From Streptomyces sp. CB01635 (GTDB lineage Bacteria; Actinomycetota; Actinomycetes; Streptomycetales; Streptomycetaceae): DNA of 64,000 nucleotides. The notes below the pieces were generated by a model, which saw nothing but the letters and a program-made list of their open reading frames with translations, was not told where the DNA came from and searched no databases. Positions 41,864-49,669 of the stretch are shown here, piece by piece. The translations under genes and the position numbers were made by a program. The stretch lies in NCBI RefSeq assembly GCF_002803065.1, contig NZ_NNBL01000020.1:62001-126000 (forward strand), read 5' to 3'. Position 1 is the stretch's first letter. Each line of letters starts with the position of its first letter.

Positions 41864-43561
41864 ATGAAGATCGAGGAGTATCTTGAGGATCTGCGTGCCC
41901 GTCAGGCCCGCGTCCGCCCGCACGGCACACCGTCCGACGTCGTGTACCCGCTCGGCGAGATCTCTGTGCCGGATCATGTGGCGCACTGGGCGCGGCTGCG
42001 CCCCGACCGGGCCGCGGTCGTCTTCGAGGGCCGCACCGTCACCTACCGCGAACTCGACGAGCTGAGCCGCCGGGTGGCGGGACGGCTCGCCTCCGAGGGC
42101 GTCGGCGCGGGCGACCGGGTCGCCGTCCACCTGCCCAACTGCCCCCAGTTCCTGGTCGCCTTCCTCGCCGTGCTGCGCCTCGGCGCGGTGCACGTGCCGG
42201 TCAACCCGATGTTCCAGGGCGCCGAACTCGCCTACGAACTGGCGGACTGCGGCGCCGAGACCGTCATCACCCTGGACACCTCACTCCCGCTGCTCGCCTC
42301 CGTACGCCAACAGACGGCCGTACGAAGGGTGTTCGTCACCTCGCTCACCGAGATGGCCCACTCCGCGACCGCCCCGGACGCCGTGGCGATCGAGGGGCTC
42401 GCGGTCCACACGTGGGCACAGGCCGTCGCCCACAAGCCGGTCGACGGGGCCCCCGCCGACCTCGACGCCCTGGCGGCCCTGAACTACACCGGCGGCACGT
42501 CCGGGCTTCCCAAGGGCTGCATGCACACCCAGCGGCACATGATCTACACCATCGCCACCAGCGCAGGGGCCACCCGCCAGAAGGCCGACGGCGAGGTGGT
42601 GGTCCTGTGCTACATCCCGGTCTTCTGGATCGCGGGCGAGGACCTGGGAATCCTCAACCCCCTGATGCTGGGCGGGACCTCGGTCCTCATGCCCCGTTGG
42701 GACCCTGCGCGCGTCCTGCGGGCGATCGACGGGCACAAGGTCACCACCATGGTCGGCACCGTGGAGAACTACCTCGAACTTCTCGACCGGACCGACTTCG
42801 CCACGTACGACCTGAGTTCCCTCGTCGACCCGCTCTGCACCTCGTTCATCCGCAAGCTCGACGTCGGCGTCCGGCGGCGCTGGGAGGCGGCCGCGGGAGC
42901 GCACTCGGTCCTGCGCGAGGCCGCGTACGGCATGACCGAGACGCACACCATCGACGTGACGCCCTACGGGTTCCAGGGCGGGGACGAGGATCTGCACGCC
43001 GAACCCGTCTTCTGCGGACTGCCCATGCCCGGCACGGACATCGCCGTGATGTCGCCCCTGACCGGTGAGCCGCTGCCGCTCGGCGAGGCCGGCGAGATCG
43101 TCGTCCGCAGCCCTTCGGTGACGACCGGCTACTGGAACAAGCCGGACGCCACGGAACGCCAACTGCGCGACGGCTGGCTGCACACGGGCGACAACGGGCG
43201 GATCAACGAGGACGGTTGTCTGCACTACCTCGGCCGCGACAAGGACCTCATCAAGGTGAAGGGCATGAGCGTCTTCCCCGCGGAGGTCGAGATGCTGCTG
43301 TGCCGCCACCCCGACGTACACACGGCCGCCGTGGTCCCCGCCGCCGACCCGACGAAGGGCCAGATCCCGGTGGCCTTCGTGACACTTCGTCAAAAGGGCG
43401 CAGTGGAGGCCTCGGTGCTACGGGACTGGGCCCGCGAGAGCATGGCGCCGTACAAGGTTCCCCTCGTGGAGATAGTCGACGAGATGCCGATGACGACGAC
43501 CATGAAGATCCGGAAGGTGGATCTGACGGCCCGCGCGCAGCAGCTCGCCGACGGGCGCTGA
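41864..43561 (+). CDS. Acyl-CoA ligase next to the acyl-CoA carboxylase
   Basis: 565 aa with GAGGAG upstream of the ATG. ANL ligase: phosphate-binding loop YTGGTSGLPKG, adenylate motif AYGMTETHTID, LHTGDNGRINEDGCL hinge region with DKDLIKVKGMSV, and the A10 lysine in TTTMKIRKVDL. It forms acyl-CoA from a free acid, ATP and CoA, and so can supply the carboxylase encoded 57 bp upstream. The chain length of the acid is not evident. It converges on a TetR gene 20 bp beyond its stop. Confidence 0.9.
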   Translation: MKIEEYLEDLRARQARVRPHGTPSDVVYPLGEISVPDHVAHWARLRPDRAAVVFEGRTVTYRELDELSRRVAGRLASEGVGAGDRVAVHLPNCPQFLVAFLAVLRLGAVHVPVNPMFQGAELAYELADCGAETVITLDTSLPLLASVRQQTAVRRVFVTSLTEMAHSATAPDAVAIEGLAVHTWAQAVAHKPVDGAPADLDALAALNYTGGTSGLPKGCMHTQRHMIYTIATSAGATRQKADGEVVVLCYIPVFWIAGEDLGILNPLMLGGTSVLMPRWDPARVLRAIDGHKVTTMVGTVENYLELLDRTDFATYDLSSLVDPLCTSFIRKLDVGVRRRWEAAAGAHSVLREAAYGMTETHTIDVTPYGFQGGDEDLHAEPVFCGLPMPGTDIAVMSPLTGEPLPLGEAGEIVVRSPSVTTGYWNKPDATERQLRDGWLHTGDNGRINEDGCLHYLGRDKDLIKVKGMSVFPAEVEMLLCRHPDVHTAAVVPAADPTKGQIPVAFVTLRQKGAVEASVLRDWARESMAPYKVPLVEIVDEMPMTTTMKIRKVDLTARAQQLADGR

Positions 43562-43581
43562 AGGCCGTGTCGACGCGCGCC

Positions 43582-44214
43582 TCAGGTCTTCGGCATGAGC
43601 GTGTGCAGCAGGTCGACGCACTGCCGGAGATCCGGCTCGGGCGATGCGTGGTCGCCGGCCGCGCCCAGTGACCACTGCTCCAGGGCGGTGCGGGTCACGG
43701 CGAGCGCGATGCCGGTGAGAAGGCGGGGCCGGGGGTCGGCCGGAGGGGCGGCCATCCGCTCGGCCACCGCCTCCCTCACCTGTTCCTCGAAGGCGTCGAA
43801 CCGCGCGTGCAGCGCCGCCCGCAGCTCCGGGTGCCGGTCGGCGATCCGGAAGGTGGCCTGGACGAGTTCACGGTCGGGTACGACGTCGTCCGTGATGTGC
43901 GCGGACAGAACGTCGAGCAGTTCGGTGAGCGTGGCCCGCGGAGCCGGGTCGCCGTGCGTGAGACGCAGGTGGAGCGCGTCCGGCAGCGGCGGCGGGCTGA
44001 TGGTGAGCGCGGATTCCTTGCTCGGGAAGTAGTTGAAGAACGTGCGCTGGGAGATCCCGGCGGCGGCACTGATCATGTCGACCGTCACCCCGGCCAGGCC
44101 GTGCCCCTCGACGAGCCGTACCGCGGCCGCGTGGATCGCGTGTTCGGTCTCGCGGCGGCGCCTCGCGCGAAGACCCTCGCCTGCAGCGGACGACGTACGG
44201 GCCGGACTGGGCAT
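43582..44214 (-). CDS. TetR-family regulator
   Basis: 210 aa from ATG at 44214; a frame extending 20 codons further upstream has no support. TetR helix-turn-helix in RRRRETEHAIHAAAVRLVEG and VDMISAAAGISQRTFFNYFPSKESA, the N-Y-F form being common among efflux and acyl-gene repressors. Convergent with the ligase gene, so it need not control it. The target is unknown. No clear palindrome was seen in its 99-bp upstream gap. Confidence 0.83.
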   Translation of the reverse strand: MPSPARTSSAAGEGLRARRRRETEHAIHAAAVRLVEGHGLAGVTVDMISAAAGISQRTFFNYFPSKESALTISPPPLPDALHLRLTHGDPAPRATLTELLDVLSAHITDDVVPDRELVQATFRIADRHPELRAALHARFDAFEEQVREAVAERMAAPPADPRPRLLTGIALAVTRTALEQWSLGAAGDHASPEPDLRQCVDLLHTLMPKT

Positions 44215-44313
44215 GGCGACAGTCTCGCAGGTCGCACAACGCGCCCGTACAAGGGCCCGGCAGGCCGTGACCACCCCGGGCCGGAACCGGGTCGCAGGCG
44301 GGTGGGAACCGGG

Positions 44314-44826
44314 TCAGAAGTAGCCCCTCCCGCCGTCGAGAAGCTCACGGATCGCGTCGAGGTGACCGGCGTGCCGGGCCGTCTCCTCGATCATGTGCAG
44401 GAGGATCCACCGCAGATTCGCGGCCCCCGCGCGGAAGTCGGGGTGCCGGCCCGCCTGGTCGAGGGAATGCGCTGCGGTGATCTCGTTCGACCGGGCGTAC
44501 TGGCGCGCGTACTCGCCGAGGAGCTGGTCGAGGGGGACGTCGTCGACCAGCATGTCGGCGTCCTCCGGCCCGTCGTCGAACTGGGGGCCCTCGGCCGCGC
44601 CGCCCATCAGCATGACCTCGAACCAGCAGTGCTCGACCCACCGCAGATGCGACACGACCCCGGCCAGGGTCATGGCGGGGGACGCGGGGAGTACGGACCG
44701 ATGGGCGTCCTTCTCGGACACGCCCTCACACTTCCACTCGACGATGGCGCGCTGCATGTCCAGCCAGGCGACCAGCTGTGTTCGCTCGTCGGCGTCGTAG
44801 GCAGGGCGTATACGAGGAAGAGTCAT
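44314..44826 (-). CDS. DinB/DUF664-family metalloprotein
   Basis: 170 aa. Four-helix DinB fold of the DUF664 subgroup: TQLVAWLDMQRAIVEWKCEGVSE, then MTLAGVVSHLRWVEHCWFE and the C-terminal ILLHMIEETARHAGHLDAIRELLDG. The histidines of SHLRWVEH and ARHAGHLD are the usual metal-site positions. Members include mycothiol- or bacillithiol-dependent S-transferases. It is a single gene upstream of the TetR gene and may be cotranscribed with it (99 bp gap). Confidence 0.85.
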   Translation of the reverse strand: MTLPRIRPAYDADERTQLVAWLDMQRAIVEWKCEGVSEKDAHRSVLPASPAMTLAGVVSHLRWVEHCWFEVMLMGGAAEGPQFDDGPEDADMLVDDVPLDQLLGEYARQYARSNEITAAHSLDQAGRHPDFRAGAANLRWILLHMIEETARHAGHLDAIRELLDGGRGYF

Positions 44827-44895
44827 GGGCGGGGACGCTACTGGTCCCGGCGCACCCGGCGCACGGGAATTTCCCGTGGGCGGATCCGGGCCGCC

Positions 44896-45570
44896 TCATG
44901 CCGCGGGGCGCGTCGCACGTTCCTTGGCGGCCGGGACCGAGGCGGGACGAGGCTCGGGGTGCTGCTCAGGGTGGGGCTCGGGATGGACCTGGGGCCGCGG
45001 TTCGGGACGGCCCTGCGGGCGAGGCGAGGCCGGCGCCGTGAGGGCCGGAGGAGCGGCCGCGGGATCGGCGGCGGGGGTGAAGGACGGGCCGGGCAGGCGT
45101 ATCCGTCGCGGGGTGGCTATGACGTGGCAGTGCGGGGCGCCGAGGCGCTCGCCGAGCCGGCGCGCGTCCCTCGGCAGGTCGCGCCGCCAGGCCATGGCGA
45201 CGACGGGCGCAAGGAGCGTCAGGGCGCCCGCGAGGCGGCACTGCACCGTGAGGCGCAGCAGGGTGCCGCGGCGGCGCGGGGAGAGCGTGAACGAGTACAG
45301 CGGCGTCTGGGCGCCGAGTGGGTTCCACATCCGGTCGCCGCGGAAGACGAGGTGCTCGCCCGGGACGTACGCCACGCACTGGAGCAGCTGGTCCCGGTGG
45401 CGCCCCGGAAAGCGGTAGACATGAACCACGCCCGGACCTGCAGGCTCTGCGCTCTCGGCGACGGTGTCGACACCCGAGAACCAGAGTTCGAGATTCCGTG
45501 CGTCGGAGAGGAAGTCGTACACCTCAGTGACGGATCGGCCTATGTGGACGTCCACGGAAATCTCTGGCAT
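44896..45570 (-). CDS. SRPBCC-fold protein with Pro/Glu/His-rich tail
   Basis: 224 aa from ATG at 45570 (GGGGAGG seven bases upstream). Residues 1-150 form a START/polyketide-cyclase-like SRPBCC domain (EISVDVHIGRSVTEVYDFLS, NLELWFSGVDTV). The last 50 residues are low-complexity, with repeated PEPRP/HPEPHPEQ units that are probably disordered. The domain binds a hydrophobic ligand or acts as a coenzyme-Q-binding type protein; no catalytic residues stand out. It lies 69 bp upstream of the DinB gene in the same direction. Confidence 0.75.
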   Translation of the reverse strand: MPEISVDVHIGRSVTEVYDFLSDARNLELWFSGVDTVAESAEPAGPGVVHVYRFPGRHRDQLLQCVAYVPGEHLVFRGDRMWNPLGAQTPLYSFTLSPRRRGTLLRLTVQCRLAGALTLLAPVVAMAWRRDLPRDARRLGERLGAPHCHVIATPRRIRLPGPSFTPAADPAAAPPALTAPASPRPQGRPEPRPQVHPEPHPEQHPEPRPASVPAAKERATRPAA

Positions 45571-45845
45571 CACGCACCTCCCCGGCGCCCGTCCGGTCGT
45601 CGGCGCGGTTGCCGACGGGTACGCACCCCACGGGCTCTACCTTCCAAACGTGCGTGCGGATCGGCTCCACGACATCTCGGGTTAGCCCGAACGGGTGATG
45701 GGGCACGCACGTACAGTGGTCGCCTGCCCGGGACGGGGCCCGCCATGCGGCTCAGGGCGGCCCGGGGTGTGAGGGGGGTGCGGGGGAGGTGTGAGGGGCC
45801 GGGGCCGGGCCGCCACCAATCCGGGGACCCGGCGCCGAGCGTGTT
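45571..45845. other. Non-coding gap downstream of the CoA ligase
   Basis: About 275 bp, strongly G-rich on the + strand (runs of GGGGGG and GGGGCCGG) between 45760 and 45820. No gene or clear hairpin was recognised. It should hold the promoter of the SRPBCC gene. Confidence 0.45.
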
Positions 45846-45858
45846 GAACGTTCGTTAA
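45846..45858. promoter_or_regulatory. GAACGTTCGTTAA site at the 3' end of the ligase gene
   Basis: GAACGTTCGTTAA overlaps the TAA stop of the CoA ligase. A 12/13 match (GAACATTCGTTAA) lies upstream of the same gene at 47586-47598. Such AT-rich 13-mers are rare in this composition. It may be a second binding site of the neighbouring TetR protein or chance. Confidence 0.35.
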
Positions 45859-47543
45859 ATCTGCGGCTGGTGTGCCCGCCGCAGCTCCGCCTTCAGGACC
45901 TTCCCCGCGGCCGAGGTGGGCAGCGCCTCCAGGAACCGCACCTCGCGCACCCGCTGGTACGGAGCGACGCGGGCGGACACGTGCGCCATCAGCTCCTCCG
46001 CGAGCGCCGGGCCGGGGGCCGGCGAGGCATCCGGGCGCGCCACGACGTACGCCGCCGGTATCTCGCCCGCGTCCGCCGCCGGCACCCCGATCACCGAGAC
46101 CTGCGCGACCGCCGGATGCCCGCTGAGGATCTCCTCCAGCTGGCCGGGATAGACGTTGTATCCCTTGTAGATCAGCATGTCCTTGGCGCGGCCCACGATG
46201 TAGACATGACCGCGCTCGTCGCACCGCGCCAGGTCGCCCGTGCGCAGCCAGCCGTCGACGAACTGCTCTGCCGTCAGCTCGGGATGGCCGAGGTAGCCCG
46301 CTGTGATCTGCGGGCCGCGGGCCCACAGCTCGCCCGTCTCGCCGTCGGGCACGCAGCTCCCGGTCTGCACGAGATCGCGGATCTCGACCTCGGTGTCGAA
46401 GACGGGCAGGCCGACCGATCCGATCGGCACCGGGTCATCGGGGTCGACGATCCCCGACGTGACTCCCATGGTGGCCTCGGTCAGCCCGTACCCCTCCACG
46501 ACGCACGCCTGCGGGAACAGTGTCCCCAGGGCACGAAGTGTCGTCGTATCGATGGGCGCCGCACCCGAGTTGACCACGCGGACCGCGGGGAGCGCACGGC
46601 CCTGTGCGGCGGGGGCGGCGAGCAGGGCGTGGAAGAGCGCGGGGGACCCGGCGATCTGGGTGGCTCCGAACTTCTCGGCCAGTTCGAGGAACCGCTCGGG
46701 GTCGAAACGTCCGGCGAGGACGCTCGTCAGCCCGGCGAGCACGCCGATCGACTGGCCGACCAGGCCCATGGCGTGGAAGAACGGCGCGACGGCGACCGAG
46801 ACGCCCTGCCCCGGAGGGTTGGTGTACTCGGTGGCGGCCTCGGGAACCGGATCGAGGAAGATGCCCCCGTCGGGGTCCACCGCGGGCACGGCGGCCGCGC
46901 GCCAGCAGGTGAACTGGAGGCAGTTCGCCACGACCTGGCGGTGCAGCACCTGGACCGCCTTCGAACGCCCCGTGGTGCCGCCCGTGAAGGACAGGTGGGC
47001 GACCGCGTCGGGCGTGACGCGTGGGCCGGGCTCGGGGGCCGCCGCGAGCAGGTCGGCGAGAGGCACGGTGCCGTCGAGGTGTGCCGGATCGCCGGGCGCG
47101 ACGGCCGACGGTGGTACGAGGGCCAGCAGTTCGAGCCCTTCGGTGCCGGCCGCGAGGAGCGCCGGTGCTGTCGCCGGATGCGTCACGGCCGCCCGGGCCC
47201 CCGCCTCGTCCAGCTGTGCGCGCAGGGCCGTCGGGGGCAGGGTCGGGTTGATGGGCGCCACGATCGCGCCGGCCAGCAGGATCCCGTAGTAAGTGACCGG
47301 GAACCAGAGGGAGTTGGGCTGGTGCAGTGCCACCACATCGCCCTCGGCGATGCCGCGCTCACGCAGCCCCCGCGCGAAGCTGAGCGCCTGGTGGTGGAGT
47401 TCCGCGAAGGTCAGCGTGTCGTCGCCGTCGCGCAGGGCGACGCGGTCGGGGTATCTCCTGGCCGAACCGGCGAGGATGTCCCCGACGGACGCCTCGGGGT
47501 AGGAGAGGCGGGCCGGCATGCCCTTCGGGTGGCGACGGATCAC
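45855..47543 (-). CDS. Acyl-CoA ligase divergent from a TetR gene
   Basis: 562 aa from GTG at 47543 (GGGAG six bases upstream). ANL ligase motifs: SFTGGTTGRSKAVQ, the adenylate motif EGYGLTEATMGVT, LRTGDLARCDERGHVY, RAKDMLIYKGYNVYPGQLEE, and the A10 lysine in PTSAAGKVLKAEL. The general type is long-chain or aryl acyl-CoA synthetase. It is divergent from the TetR gene at 47659, with a candidate operator between. It probably activates an acid whose CoA ester or free form is the TetR ligand. It is not adjacent to other beta-oxidation genes. Confidence 0.9.
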   Translation of the reverse strand: MIRRHPKGMPARLSYPEASVGDILAGSARRYPDRVALRDGDDTLTFAELHHQALSFARGLRERGIAEGDVVALHQPNSLWFPVTYYGILLAGAIVAPINPTLPPTALRAQLDEAGARAAVTHPATAPALLAAGTEGLELLALVPPSAVAPGDPAHLDGTVPLADLLAAAPEPGPRVTPDAVAHLSFTGGTTGRSKAVQVLHRQVVANCLQFTCWRAAAVPAVDPDGGIFLDPVPEAATEYTNPPGQGVSVAVAPFFHAMGLVGQSIGVLAGLTSVLAGRFDPERFLELAEKFGATQIAGSPALFHALLAAPAAQGRALPAVRVVNSGAAPIDTTTLRALGTLFPQACVVEGYGLTEATMGVTSGIVDPDDPVPIGSVGLPVFDTEVEIRDLVQTGSCVPDGETGELWARGPQITAGYLGHPELTAEQFVDGWLRTGDLARCDERGHVYIVGRAKDMLIYKGYNVYPGQLEEILSGHPAVAQVSVIGVPAADAGEIPAAYVVARPDASPAPGPALAEELMAHVSARVAPYQRVREVRFLEALPTSAAGKVLKAELRRAHQPQI

Positions 47544-47585
47544 GCGGCAACTCCCTTGTCGACGAGTGCGACGGGCGTGCAGTCA

Positions 47586-47598
47586 GAACATTCGTTAA
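47586..47598. promoter_or_regulatory. GAACATTCGTTAA site in the ligase/TetR divergent promoter
   Basis: GAACATTCGTTAA lies 43 bp from the ligase start and 61 bp from the TetR start, with a near-identical copy at 45846-45858. AT-rich against a GC-rich background, it is a good candidate operator or promoter element. Confidence 0.5.
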
Positions 47599-47658
47599 GC
47601 TACGGTCCCCGTCGGCAGGTGTCCAGACGCCGGGACAGGAGCAGGAGATCGGAGAGCT

Positions 47659-48270
47659 GTGTCCACTCGACCCGCAGGCCACAAGGCCATCGTCGAGGCT
47701 GCCCGGCAGGAGTTCTCCGAGCGCGGCTACGGGACCACCTCGATCCGCGACATCGCCCAGCGCGCCGGGGTGAGCCTGTCTGCCCTGTACTACTACTACA
47801 AGGGCAAGCAGGACTTGCTGGTCGCCATCCTCGACGACGGTCTCGACGCCTACTTCGGTGCGTGCGACGAGGCGTTGGAGGCGGCGGGCGACGATCCGGC
47901 CGAACAGCTGGAGGCGCTCGTCGCGGCGACCGTGCGGTTCCGTACGGAACACCCCGTGAAGAGCAGCATCGTGCTGACCGAGGGGCGCAGCCTGGAGCCC
48001 GAGCACCTGGCGCGCTACCGGAAGAACGAGGCGCGCGGCAGCCGGCAGTTCCGCGACGTCGTCGAGCTGGGCGTTGAGCAGGGCATCTTCCTCACCCGCT
48101 ACCCGGACGACGCCCGGCGCGCGGTGATCGCCATGTGCAACGCCATCGGGGAGTGGTACCAGTCCGAGGGACCCGTATCCGTGGACGAGTTGGTGGAGCG
48201 GTACGTGGCCCTGGCGCTGACCGTGGTCGAGTACCGCCCGCGCGCGGTACGCCGGCCCGCGCGTGCCTGA
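47659..48270 (+). CDS. TetR-family regulator (divergent from acyl-CoA ligase)
   Basis: 203 aa from GTG at 47659 with GGAG upstream. TetR helix-turn-helix: GHKAIVEAARQEFSERGYGT, SIRDIAQRAGVSLSALYYYY, then KGKQDLLVAILDDGL. The ligand domain resembles the TetR_C_33/KstR2-like acyl-CoA-responsive group, though that is only a resemblance. The divergent layout with a ligase and the shared site at 47586-47598 suggest local repression released by an acyl-CoA. Confidence 0.86.
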   Translation: MSTRPAGHKAIVEAARQEFSERGYGTTSIRDIAQRAGVSLSALYYYYKGKQDLLVAILDDGLDAYFGACDEALEAAGDDPAEQLEALVAATVRFRTEHPVKSSIVLTEGRSLEPEHLARYRKNEARGSRQFRDVVELGVEQGIFLTRYPDDARRAVIAMCNAIGEWYQSEGPVSVDELVERYVALALTVVEYRPRAVRRPARA

Positions 48271-48283
48271 CATCGAAACCGCG

Positions 48284-49582
48284 TCACCCCGCAGGGGCGG
48301 CCGTCACATGCGGAGATCCGTCGTCGTCCAGGAACTCGATCACCGCGAGAGCGATGAGCGCGCAGAGAGCGATCCACACGATGACGACGCCCGTCGGACG
48401 GTCCCACACCAGCATGATCACGGCCGACACGGCGACGACCGTCCAGTTGAGCCACGTCTTCGCCCGGTGCACCCACGCCCCCACCGGCCCGCCGGTGAGG
48501 CCCGCCGCGTCGCGCACCGCGCCGATGCCGCCGCGCCACATGGCCTTGACCCGGGTCGCCGCACGGCCGTCGCCGCTCAGCCAGGCCGCGAGCGCCACCA
48601 CGATGCCGACGGTGATCAGCATGCGCACCGTCGTCCGCAGGAACCGCACGAGCGCGTCGTAAACGGCGCCGGCGGCCGGCTGCGACACCTCGGAGGGCAG
48701 CCCGTCGAGATAGAAGGCGCGGAAGACCCACAGGCCGATGCCGAGGATCGCGGCGCCCACCGCGATCGCGATCCCGGCCGCCACCAGCGCGCGCCGCTTG
48801 CGGACGGCCAGGAGGACGGCGCAGGCGGCGAGGACCAGGGTGATGACGGGCAGCCAGACCCCCATGAGCTGGAGCAGCCGGAAGCCCTTCTTGATCTTGC
48901 CGATGGAGTCGGATGTCATGACCGTGAAGTCGGTGTGCACCTCGGGGATCTTTGAGGCGACCCCGAGGCCGCGGTCGACGAGCCGCTGCTTCGCCTCGTC
49001 GATGACGGGCGCCAGGTCGATCGTCACCGCGTCGTTCGTGAGCTTGACGGCGCCGCCGCCGCTCCCGGTCAGCGCCTTGTCGACCGCCGTGTGCACGCGC
49101 CGGTTGAGGCCGGTCCACAGCTTCTCGAACGAGTCGCTCGACACGAACTTCTGGACGATGTTGTGCACAAAGCCGCTGAGTCCGCTGGTGAGCGGGCCGC
49201 TCAGCCTGCCCAGTGCCTTTTCGAGCCTCGGCCGGTCGGCGGGTGCCACGTCGCTGAGGAGCGCCTTGAGATCGATGTTCTCCATGACGACGTTCGTGAC
49301 ACGGTTCGTGACAGCCGCCTGCACATCGGGATCGGAAGCGAGCGGCTCCATCGTCGCCACATAGCGATCGGTGTCTCCGACGATGTCGCTGGCCCATGTC
49401 GCGACCGCGCTGAGCGGCGTCAGGATCGCCACGAGGACGATCAGCAGGCCGGCGAAGAACGAGCGCAGATGGTGCCGGGGCCGGGCCGGCGCCGCGGCCT
49501 CCAGCTGAGCGACCCGGGCGCGCAGCGCCGTCATGTCGTCGCTGGTGTCCGCCGGGGGACGGTCGTCACGGTCCGGTGTCAT
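48284..49582 (-). CDS. Multi-pass membrane protein of unknown function
   Basis: 432 aa from ATG at 49582; upstream in-frame ATGs at 49600 and 49657 are alternatives and none has a clear ribosome site. A short coiled N-terminus (MTALRARVAQLEAA) leads into one helix (LRSFFAGLLIVLVAILTPLS). An extracytoplasmic domain of about 180 residues follows (VGDTDRYVATMEPLASDPDV), then four or five C-terminal helices. The DTDRYVATVxPLAxDPxVQ motif recurs in actinomycete membrane proteins that lack a known role. It converges on the TetR gene with a 13-bp gap. Confidence 0.75.
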   Translation of the reverse strand: MTPDRDDRPPADTSDDMTALRARVAQLEAAAPARPRHHLRSFFAGLLIVLVAILTPLSAVATWASDIVGDTDRYVATMEPLASDPDVQAAVTNRVTNVVMENIDLKALLSDVAPADRPRLEKALGRLSGPLTSGLSGFVHNIVQKFVSSDSFEKLWTGLNRRVHTAVDKALTGSGGGAVKLTNDAVTIDLAPVIDEAKQRLVDRGLGVASKIPEVHTDFTVMTSDSIGKIKKGFRLLQLMGVWLPVITLVLAACAVLLAVRKRRALVAAGIAIAVGAAILGIGLWVFRAFYLDGLPSEVSQPAAGAVYDALVRFLRTTVRMLITVGIVVALAAWLSGDGRAATRVKAMWRGGIGAVRDAAGLTGGPVGAWVHRAKTWLNWTVVAVSAVIMLVWDRPTGVVIVWIALCALIALAVIEFLDDDGSPHVTAAPAG

Positions 49583-49669
49583 GTACTCATGGGATGGCAT
49601 GCGGTGGCCGAGGGCCCGCTGGACTAGTGCGTATGGGCGGCCACCGCACTCCGTCACCCGTCACCCCTG

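Noticed and set aside
45571-45845. Riboswitch or small RNA in the G-rich gap
   Set aside because: Apart from G runs, no conserved riboswitch core or paired hairpin was seen. G-richness alone is not evidence here.
45870-48077. A 735-codon + strand open frame across the acyl-CoA ligase
   Set aside because: It is antisense to motifs of a real ligase and then runs out of frame through the real TetR gene.
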